From NCBI GenBank assembly GCA_035761805.1, contig DASTQL010000165.1, positions 1 through 12,075 of the forward strand: DNA of 12,075 nt, read 5' to 3'. The translations under genes were made by a program, and so were the position numbers. This document shows, one piece after another, positions 7,375 through 12,075 of this stretch. The notes beneath the pieces were generated by a model. That model was not told the DNA's origin. It saw only the letters and a list, made by a program, of their open reading frames with translations, and searched no databases. This DNA comes from DASTQL01 sp035761805 (GTDB lineage Bacteria > Actinomycetota > Actinomycetes > Jiangellales > Jiangellaceae). The stretch's first letter is position 1. Each line of letters begins with the position of its first letter.

Positions 7375-7398
7375 GAGGGGAGGCTCATCTCTCCCCTC
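7375..7398 (-). terminator. 8-bp stem-loop, possible terminator of the aspC operon
   Basis: GAGGGGAG (7375-7382) pairs with CTCCCCTC (7391-7398) around an 8-nt loop. It lies 13 bp from the dyad at 7341-7361, giving two hairpins in tandem between the two gene blocks. There is no U-tract. Confidence 0.4.
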
Positions 7399-7533
7399 CT
7401 CTCGGCCCGTCAACCCGGTGCGGCAGGTCCTCGAGTCTTCCCCCGCGCGGCTGGCGCGTCGAGGCCCTGACCGAGAGTGTCCACGGCGCCGACGCGCTGG
7501 CCGTCCGGTGACACCCCGGCCACCTGGCCGGCC

Positions 7534-8613
7534 TCATCGTGCGTGCTCACCACCGCGTCGATCAGCGGGGTGGGCCGGCGACGCGGGAGTAGGTGTGCCA
7601 GGACCTGCAAGCCAGTCGTCGATCCCGGCGAGCAGCCGCTCCCGGACGTCGGCGGGTGCCCGCGAGCCCCGCACGGACGCCCGAGCGATCCCGGCCAGCT
7701 CGGCGTCCGACAGCCCGTGGACATGCCGGGCCGTCTCGTACTGGTCCAGCAGCCGGGACCCGAAGAGCAGCGGGTCGTCGGCGCCGAGCGCCACAGCGGC
7801 CCCGGCGCGGACCAGCTGGGGCAGGGGCACGTCCGCTGCGGACGGGTAGACCCCGAGGCCGACGTTGGAGGCCGGGCACACCTCCAGGGTGACCTCCTGC
7901 CGGACCACCCGGTCCAGCAGGGCCGGGTCCTCCACCGCCCGCACCCCGTGGCCCAGCCGGTCCGCCCCCAGCTCGTCGAGGCATCCCCGCACGCTCCTCG
8001 GCCCCTGCAGCTCCCCCCCGTGCGGTACGGAGAGCAGACCGGCGCGGGCGGCGATCCGGAACGCCGGGGCGAACTCCGCCGGCACTCCTCGCCGCTCGTC
8101 GTTGGAGAGCCCGAAGCCGACCACGCCGCGGTCGGCGTACTGGACCGCGAGGCGGGCGAGGGTCCGGGCGTCCAGCGGGTGCCGGGTGCGGTTCGCGGCG
8201 ACGACGACGGCGACCCCGGTCCCGGTCTCGGCGGCGGCCTTCCGCGCCGCGTCGAGGACGAGCTCGGTGAACGCGGTGATGCCCCCGAACAGGGCGGCGT
8301 AGCCCGACGGGTCGACCTGGATCTCCAGCCAGCCCGACCCCTCCGCCGCATCGTCGGCCGCCGCCTCGAGCAGCAGCCGCCGGACGTCGGACTCGGTGCG
8401 CAGCACCGTCCGGGCGGTGTCGTACAGGCGCTGGAACCGGAACCAGCCCTTCTCGTCGGCTGCGGACAGATGCGGCGGCCAGTGGTCACGTAGCGCCTCG
8501 GGCAGCCGGACCCCGTGCTCTTCCGCGAGCCCGACGAGCGTCTCGTGCCGCATGGAGCCGGTGAAGTGCAGGTGCAGGTGGGCCTTGGGGAGCGCCCGTA
8601 GGTCTCGTGGCAT
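7534..8613 (-). CDS. add: Adenosine deaminase family protein, 359 aa
   Basis: Metal-dependent TIM-barrel purine deaminase, expected to convert adenosine (possibly deoxyadenosine) to inosine and ammonia in purine salvage. The catalytic set is complete: HLHLH (12-16) near the N-terminus for zinc binding; VPHGGE (196-201) giving ligand H198 and proton-donor E201; LGHG (220-223) with H222; and ADDP (278-281) supplying the metal-binding aspartate. The substrate-loop segment reads GFGLSNDERRG (166-176). The length fits the family. The start ATG is placed at MPRDLRALPKAHLHLH because HxH normally lies near residues 12-16; an open frame extends upstream into the preceding gene but is shadow. The Shine-Dalgarno is weak, and the 16-bp gap to the oxidoreductase stop suggests translational coupling. 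Related deaminases such as aminodeoxyfutalosine deaminase cannot be excluded, so the symbol is provisional. Confidence 0.86.
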   Translation of the reverse strand: MPRDLRALPKAHLHLHFTGSMRHETLVGLAEEHGVRLPEALRDHWPPHLSAADEKGWFRFQRLYDTARTVLRTESDVRRLLLEAAADDAAEGSGWLEIQVDPSGYAALFGGITAFTELVLDAARKAAAETGTGVAVVVAANRTRHPLDARTLARLAVQYADRGVVGFGLSNDERRGVPAEFAPAFRIAARAGLLSVPHGGELQGPRSVRGCLDELGADRLGHGVRAVEDPALLDRVVRQEVTLEVCPASNVGLGVYPSAADVPLPQLVRAGAAVALGADDPLLFGSRLLDQYETARHVHGLSDAELAGIARASVRGSRAPADVRERLLAGIDDWLAGPGTPTPASPAHPADRRGGEHAR

Positions 8614-8629
8614 CCGACGGCCCGGAGGG

Positions 8630-9658
8630 TCAGAGCTCGACGGTGCTGCCGCTGTCGGAGCTGCGCCGCGCCGCCTCGAGCACCCGCAGGACCTCGACCG
8701 CGTCGGCGGGGTCGACCGGTGGCGGGGTCCCGTCGACCAGCGCGGACAGCACCGCGGGGTAGAAGTCGCGCCACCGGCCCGCCTCGCTCGGCACGCGCGC
8801 CACGTCGTCGCCCCGGTGCAGGCGCCCCCACCGCTCCTCGGGTTCGACGCCGAAGCCGGGGTCGTCCGCCGCGAGGCCGGACCGCAGCTGGTCCTCCTGC
8901 GAGTCGAGGAGGTCGACGACGTAGGCGCCGCGTTCGGCGAGCACACGCCGCCGCGGGCCCGGTGCCCCGAAGACCGAGCCGACCGACACGTGGCTCACCG
9001 CACCTCCCGCGTGGGCCAGCGCCAGGAACGCCTCGTCGTCCGAGCCGCCGCGCCGCGCAGCCACCTCCGCGTGCACCCGGACCACGGAGCCGAACAGCCG
9101 CACCGACTGGTCGACGAGGTGTGTGCCCAGGTCCAGCAGGGTCCCCCCGCCCTGCTCGGTCGGGTTGCGGTCGCGCCACTTGGCTGGGTCGAGCTCGGGT
9201 CGCCAGCGCTCGAAGCGCGTCTCGTGCCGGAAGACCCGGCCGAGGGTCCCGTCCTCGACCAGCCGGGCCAGCGTGAGCTGGTCGGAGTCCCACCGCCGGT
9301 TGTGGAAGACCGTGAGCAGCCGGCCCACCGACCTGGCGTGCGAGACCAGCGCCTCGGCCGCGGCGCTGCTCGTGGCAAGCGGCTTGTCGACCACAACCGC
9401 GGCGCCCGCGTCGAGGGCGGCCCGGGCCTGCCCCACGTGCTGACCGTCCGGGCTGGCCACCACGACGACGTCCGGGCGCAGGTCGCCCAGCAGCGCATCC
9501 AGGTCGGGGACGGCCCGGGCTCCCGGGTGCGTCGCGGCGAGCCGCTCCGCCCGCTCCTCGGACCGGCTCACCGCCGCCACCACCGCCAGGCCCGGGCAGG
9601 CCTTGACCAGCCCGCCGTGGAAGACCTCCCCGGACAGGCCGTACCCCACCAGCCCCAC
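8630..9658 (-). CDS. Gfo/Idh/MocA family NAD(P)-dependent oxidoreductase, 342 aa
   Basis: Dehydrogenase of the glucose-fructose oxidoreductase/inositol dehydrogenase family. The N-terminal Rossmann fold begins GLVGYGLSGEVFHGGL (2-17), with the usual VVVASPDGQHVGQA segment (65-78). The family motif DKPLA (91-95) contains catalytic K92. The C-terminal alpha/beta domain starts around 120 and carries GGTLLDLGTHLVDQ (171-184), whose D176 and H180 are typical active-site positions. Length is normal for the family. The start is a GTG giving MGLVGYG; the frame stays open upstream, but no better start with a ribosome binding site was seen. The gene is 50 bp after the aminotransferase stop and 16 bp before the deaminase, so probably co-transcribed. 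The substrate, probably a sugar or cyclitol, is not indicated by the neighbours. Confidence 0.9.
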   Translation of the reverse strand: MGLVGYGLSGEVFHGGLVKACPGLAVVAAVSRSEERAERLAATHPGARAVPDLDALLGDLRPDVVVVASPDGQHVGQARAALDAGAAVVVDKPLATSSAAAEALVSHARSVGRLLTVFHNRRWDSDQLTLARLVEDGTLGRVFRHETRFERWRPELDPAKWRDRNPTEQGGGTLLDLGTHLVDQSVRLFGSVVRVHAEVAARRGGSDDEAFLALAHAGGAVSHVSVGSVFGAPGPRRRVLAERGAYVVDLLDSQEDQLRSGLAADDPGFGVEPEERWGRLHRGDDVARVPSEAGRWRDFYPAVLSALVDGTPPPVDPADAVEVLRVLEAARRSSDSGSTVEL

Positions 9659-9708
9659 CCGTACGGAGGGTCGCTCGCCCCCTACTCGGACGGGGGCGGG
9701 CCCGGCGG

Positions 9709-10938
9709 TCAGCGCGTCTCCCCGAGCAGCCGCTGCAGGCGAGTCACGCCCTCGACCAGGTCGTCGTCGCCCAGCGCGTAGGACAGCCGGAGGTAGCCAC
9801 TGGGACCGAAGGCCTCACCGGGCACGACGGCGACCTCGACCTCCTCGAGGACCAGCTCCGCCAGCTCGGCGCTCGTGGTGGGCCTCCGGCCACGCAGCTC
9901 GCGGCCGAGCAGCCCCTTGACCGAGGGGTACGCGTAGAAGGCACCCTCCGGCTCGGGGCAGGTCACGCCGTCGATGGCGTCGAGCATGTCGGTCATGGTG
10001 CGCCGGCGGCGGTCGAAGGCCTCCCGCATCCGCTCCACGGCCGACAGGTCGCCGGAGACGGCGGCGAGTGCCGCCCGCTGGGAGACGTTGGCGACGTTGC
10101 TCGACAGGTGGGACTGCAGGTTCGCCGCCGCCTTGACCACGTCGACGGGTCCGATCATCCAGCCCACCCGCCAGCCGGTCATCGCGTAGGTCTTGGCGAC
10201 CCCGTTGAGGACGACGCAGGTGTCGGCGAGCTCGGGCACCTCGACCGGTAGCGAGCTGAACAGCGCGTCGCCGTACGTGAGATGCTCGTAGATCTCGTCC
10301 GTGACCGCCCAGAGGCCGTGCTCGAGCACCCACGCGCCGATGGCGCGCACCTCGTCGCGGGAGTGGACCGCGCCCGTCGGGTTTGACGGCGAGCAGAAGA
10401 GCAGGACCTTGGTCCGGTCCGTCCGGGCGGCGTCGAGCTGGTCGACGGTGACGCGGTAGCCCTGCGCCTCGTCGGCGAGGACCTCGACGGGCACCCCGCC
10501 GGCCAGCCGGATGGCCTCGGGGTAGGTCGTCCAGTACGGCGTGGGCAGCAGGACCTCGTCCCCCGGGTCGAGCAGCGTGGCGAAGGCCTCGTACACGGCC
10601 TGCTTGCCACCGTTGGTGATCAGCACCTGCGCGGGCCCCACGGACAGGCCGGAGTCGCGGCGGGTCTTGTCGGCGACCGCTTCGCGCAGCTCGGGCAGCC
10701 CGGCCGCGGGGGAGTAGCGGTGGTTGCGGGGGTCCCGGCAGGCGGCGACGGCCGCCTCGACGACGTAGTCCGGGGTCGGGAAGTCCGGCTCGCCGGCACC
10801 GAAGCCGATCACCGGCCGCCCGGCCGCCTTGAGAGCCTTGGCCTTGGCGTCGACGGCGAGGGTCGCGGACTCGGCGATGGAGCCGATCCGGGTCGAGATG
10901 CGCGGCCGGGACGTGCGGAGGGTCGCGGCGGAGTCCAT
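9709..10938 (-). CDS. aspC: PLP-dependent aspartate aminotransferase, class I, 409 aa
   Basis: Cytosolic aminotransferase that interconverts aspartate/2-oxoglutarate and oxaloacetate/glutamate, fold type I, subgroup I-gamma as in most actinobacterial AspC. Key residues: GEPDFPTP (49-56), NGGKQAVYEAF (109-119), SPSNPTGA (183-190) with N186, DEIYEHLTYG (214-223) with D214 and Y217, Schiff-base K249 in GVAKTYAMTGWRVGW, and substrate-binding R384 in SGYLRLSY. Length is typical. The ATG is preceded by CAGGA at good spacing; the frame is open for 146 codons upstream, but that part runs antisense through the tRNA gene and cannot be coding. The gene diverges from tRNA-Trp/secE/nusG, a recurrent actinobacterial arrangement. 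A hairpin (10952-10978) in its leader may affect initiation. Confidence 0.93.
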   Translation of the reverse strand: MDSAATLRTSRPRISTRIGSIAESATLAVDAKAKALKAAGRPVIGFGAGEPDFPTPDYVVEAAVAACRDPRNHRYSPAAGLPELREAVADKTRRDSGLSVGPAQVLITNGGKQAVYEAFATLLDPGDEVLLPTPYWTTYPEAIRLAGGVPVEVLADEAQGYRVTVDQLDAARTDRTKVLLFCSPSNPTGAVHSRDEVRAIGAWVLEHGLWAVTDEIYEHLTYGDALFSSLPVEVPELADTCVVLNGVAKTYAMTGWRVGWMIGPVDVVKAAANLQSHLSSNVANVSQRAALAAVSGDLSAVERMREAFDRRRRTMTDMLDAIDGVTCPEPEGAFYAYPSVKGLLGRELRGRRPTTSAELAELVLEEVEVAVVPGEAFGPSGYLRLSYALGDDDLVEGVTRLQRLLGETR

Positions 10939-10951
10939 GGCGCCATCCTGG

Positions 10952-10978
10952 CACTGCGGGGCTCGGCCCCGGGCAGTG
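10952..10978 (-). promoter_or_regulatory. Stem-loop in the aspC leader
   Basis: CACTGC plus GGGGC pairs with GCCCC plus GCAGTG around a TCG loop, with a 2-nt GG bulge on one side: 11 pairs ending 13 bp before the aspC ATG. The ribosome binding site CAGGA lies just outside. It could modulate initiation or transcription; no function is established. Confidence 0.35.
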
Positions 10979-11006
10979 GAGTTCGCGCCGCGCCGCGCCG
11001 ACCACG

Positions 11007-11012
11007 TACACT
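11007..11012 (+). promoter_or_regulatory. Possible -10 box for the tRNA-Trp/secE transcript
   Basis: TACACT matches TANNNT and lies 75 bp before the tRNA. The only -35 candidate, TTCGCG at 10982-10987, is poor and spaced 19 bp away across a GCGCC tandem repeat. It is the best hexamer in the 149-bp divergent region, but weak. Confidence 0.3.
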
Positions 11013-11045
11013 CCGGACCCAGGTGGTCGTCGACCCCTGCGCCAG

Positions 11046-11059
11046 CCTGCCCGGGCAGG
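11046..11059. repeat. 14-bp perfect palindrome in the tRNA-Trp leader
   Basis: CCTGCCCGGGCAGG is fully self-complementary and sits between the candidate promoter and the tRNA. Its left half, CCTGCCC, is identical to the 3' acceptor-side sequence of the tRNA (11152-11158), so the leader could pair with the tRNA 5' strand GGGCAG. Confidence 0.6.
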
Positions 11060-11087
11060 TGTCGCGGACCTGCGGCCGCCGGTTCGA

Positions 11088-11160
11088 AGGGCAGTAGCTC
11101 AACTGGCAGAGCACCGGTCTCCAAAACCGGCGGTTGGGGGTTCGAGTCCCTCCTGCCCTG
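11088..11160 (+). tRNA. trnW: tRNA-Trp (anticodon CCA)
   Basis: A complete 73-nt cloverleaf. The acceptor stem is AGGGCAG (11088-11094) with CTGCCCT (11153-11159) and discriminator G11160; the D arm is GCTC/GAGC. The anticodon stem CCGGT/ACCGG surrounds the loop CTCCAAA, with CCA at 11121-11123. The variable loop is CGGTT, and the T arm GGGGG/CCCTC (one G-U pair) surrounds TTCGAGT. The 3' CCA is not encoded. Trp tRNA directly before secE and nusG is common in Actinobacteria, and the three are probably transcribed in the same direction from the divergent region. Confidence 0.97.
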
Positions 11161-11233
11161 CTCGGGGTCGCCGACCACGGCAGATCCACCACCCGCCGTC
11201 CGCCAGGGCGGCCCGACCGCGAGGTACACACCA

Positions 11234-11509
11234 GTGACGGAGACGCGCGGCCACACCGCCACGCCGGAGCGCGACCGTCCCCCGAGGCGGGGCGGCCGTG
11301 GCATGTTCGCCCGCCTGCGCGCGTGGCCGTCCCGTGCGGCGCTCTTCGTGCGCCAGGTCGTGGCCGAGCTGCGCAAGGTGGTCTACCCGACCCGCAACCA
11401 GCTGCTCACCTACACCGCCGTCGTCCTGGTGTTCGTCGCCGTGATGATCGCGATCGTGTCCGTCCTCGACCTGATCTTCGGCTGGGCCACGCTCGCCGTG
11501 TTCGGCTGA
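11234..11509 (+). CDS. secE: Preprotein translocase subunit SecE, 91 aa
   Basis: Essential small membrane subunit that clamps SecY in the SecYEG channel. The N-terminal 25 residues are charged and low-complexity, as in other actinobacterial SecE. Residues about 36-60 form the amphipathic cytoplasmic helix with the hallmark VAELRKVVYPTRNQLLTY (43-60), followed by one membrane helix (about 60-83) and a short tail. The GTG start is chosen because GAGGT lies about 10 nt upstream and the resulting length fits the family. A later ATG at 11303 would remove only the non-conserved tail. The frame is open upstream through the tRNA gene, which is not coding. nusG follows 41 bp downstream. Confidence 0.92.
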   Translation: MTETRGHTATPERDRPPRRGGRGMFARLRAWPSRAALFVRQVVAELRKVVYPTRNQLLTYTAVVLVFVAVMIAIVSVLDLIFGWATLAVFG

Positions 11510-11550
11510 GCAGCGCCCCCGACCGTCTCCCGGAGGAAGAAGTCAGCACC

Positions 11551-12075
11551 GTGTCCGAACAGCAGCGCTACGACGAGACCACCGTGCCCGCCGCCGACCC
11601 GGCGGAGGACGCCACCGGTCTCGTCGAGGACGCGCCCGCCGACGCGGCCGCGCCGGAGGCGCCCGCTGAGGCGCCCGCGGAGGAGGCCGAGCAGGAGAAC
11701 GACCCGCTGGAGGAGTTCCGCCGGGTGCTGCGCGCCAAGCCGGGCGACTGGTACGTCGTGCAGACCTACTCCGGCATGGAGAACCGGGTCCGGGCCAACC
11801 TCGAGAACCGCATCGGCAGCCTCAACATGGAGGACTACATCTTCGAGGTGGTCGTCCCGCAGGAGGAGGTCGCCGAGATCCGCAACGGCCAGCGTCGCCT
11901 GGTCAAGCGCAACCGCTTTCCCGGCTACGTCCTGGTGCGCATGGACATGAGCGACGAGTCGTGGGCGGCCGTCCGGCACACCCCGGCCGTCACGGGCTTC
12001 GTCGGCCACGCCCACCAGCCGCTGCCGCTGACCCTCGACGAGGTCGAGCGCTGGCTCGCGCCGGACACCACCGTC
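11551..12075 (+). CDS. nusG: Transcription termination/antitermination protein NusG, N-terminal part (runs off the window)
   Basis: Elongation factor that binds RNA polymerase and links it to Rho or the ribosome. The 175 visible residues include an acidic, Ala/Pro/Glu-rich tail (about 1-62, with a 12-bp tandem duplication at 11656-11678 coding PEAPAEAPAE) typical of Actinobacteria. The NGN domain follows: DWYVVQTYSGMENRVRANL (66-84), VVVPQEEVAEI, KRNRFPGYVLVRMDM (119-133) and VRHTPAVTGFVG (141-152). The KOW domain lies beyond the window end. The start is GTG with GGAGG 14 nt upstream, a slightly long spacing. It is expected to be followed by ribosomal protein genes rplK and rplA, not visible here. 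Confidence 0.95.
   Translation, partial: MSEQQRYDETTVPAADPAEDATGLVEDAPADAAAPEAPAEAPAEEAEQENDPLEEFRRVLRAKPGDWYVVQTYSGMENRVRANLENRIGSLNMEDYIFEVVVPQEEVAEIRNGQRRLVKRNRFPGYVLVRMDMSDESWAAVRHTPAVTGFVGHAHQPLPLTLDEVERWLAPDTTV

Larger units (their letters stand above)
7209..7533. other. 325-bp non-coding junction between two minus-strand gene blocks
   Basis: No credible gene is present. The stretch separates the adenosine deaminase stop from the regulator start and should hold the end of the aspC operon and the regulator's promoter. It contains a perfect 21-bp dyad (7341-7361), a second stem-loop (7375-7398) and a 19-bp dyad (7227-7245). I could not pick a promoter with confidence. Confidence 0.6.

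Noticed and set aside
7361..7376. 16-bp exact match to 2291-2306 inside the permease gene
   Set aside because: GCAGTGCGCAGGTCGA occurs in both places, but one such match is not surprising by rough estimate in a GC-biased 12-kb window, and the flanks do not match. No transposition signature.
7231..7413. 60-codon minus-strand frame in the junction
   Set aside because: TTG start, no Shine-Dalgarno, low-complexity product, and it covers the two hairpins.
8614..8946. N-terminal extension of the deaminase by 111 codons
   Set aside because: It overlaps the end of the well-supported oxidoreductase in another frame. The HLHLH metal motif fits a start at 8613.
10983..11000. GCGCC-type 5-bp tandem repeat upstream of tRNA-Trp
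   Set aside because: Only about three units of a GC-rich word; likely compositional.
10829..11233. Upstream extension of the secE frame
   Set aside because: The open frame passes through tRNA-Trp and antisense to aspC. The GTG at 11234 gives a normal SecE.
10939..11376. N-terminal extension of the aspartate aminotransferase by 146 codons
   Set aside because: It runs antisense through the tRNA-Trp gene and the start of secE. The ATG at 10938 has a ribosome binding site and gives the usual length.
1..12075. CRISPR arrays, insertion sequences, phage genes or attachment sites
   Set aside because: I saw no regularly spaced repeats, transposase or integrase motifs, or terminal inverted repeats. 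The tRNA-Trp 3' end has no duplicate indicating integration.

Overview
This window is high-GC DNA with actinobacterial gene content and gene order. The best markers are at the right end: a tRNA-Trp gene followed by secE and nusG, with nusG carrying the acidic N-terminal tail usual in Actinobacteria, and an aspartate aminotransferase gene diverging from the tRNA. Strong codon-position GC bias creates very long open shadow frames on both strands. I cannot place the organism below the phylum with confidence.

Right part (about 7534-12075), housekeeping. On the minus strand, reading leftward, a PLP-dependent aspartate aminotransferase (9709-10938), a Gfo/Idh/MocA oxidoreductase (8630-9658) and an adenosine deaminase family protein (7534-8613) are closely spaced (50 and 16 bp) and probably form one transcript. 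On the plus strand, tRNA-Trp (11088-11160), secE (11234-11509) and the first 175 codons of nusG (from 11551) start the translocase/antitermination gene set. The 149-bp divergent region between aspC and the tRNA holds a leader hairpin, a weak promoter candidate and a 14-bp palindrome.

Junction (7209-7533). This 325-bp non-coding stretch contains two stem-loops (7341-7361 and 7375-7398) and a 19-bp dyad (7227-7245) next to the start of the next gene. It separates the housekeeping block from an accessory-looking block.

Left part (1-7208), five genes on the minus strand that look like one functional cassette. They are, in transcription order: a 1047-aa AfsR/SARP-type regulator (winged helix, BTAD, P-loop NTPase, TPR-like C-terminus); a 72-aa HMA-fold-like protein lacking the CXXC metal site; a MacB/LolD-type ABC ATPase; an 862-aa FtsX/MacB-type permease; and the N-terminal part of a multicopper oxidase that runs off the window with no visible export signal. 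Between the regulator and the small protein lie three CTGAC direct repeats spaced exactly 11 bp, the layout expected for an OmpR-type winged-helix activator such as a SARP. The model I infer is that the regulator activates a small-protein/ABC-exporter/oxidase operon from this site. The regulator also contains an in-frame TTA codon, the only one I found in the window. In Streptomyces this codon is associated with bldA control. The cassette's substrate is unknown: copper handling, cell-envelope stress, or export of an oxidised metabolite are all possible.
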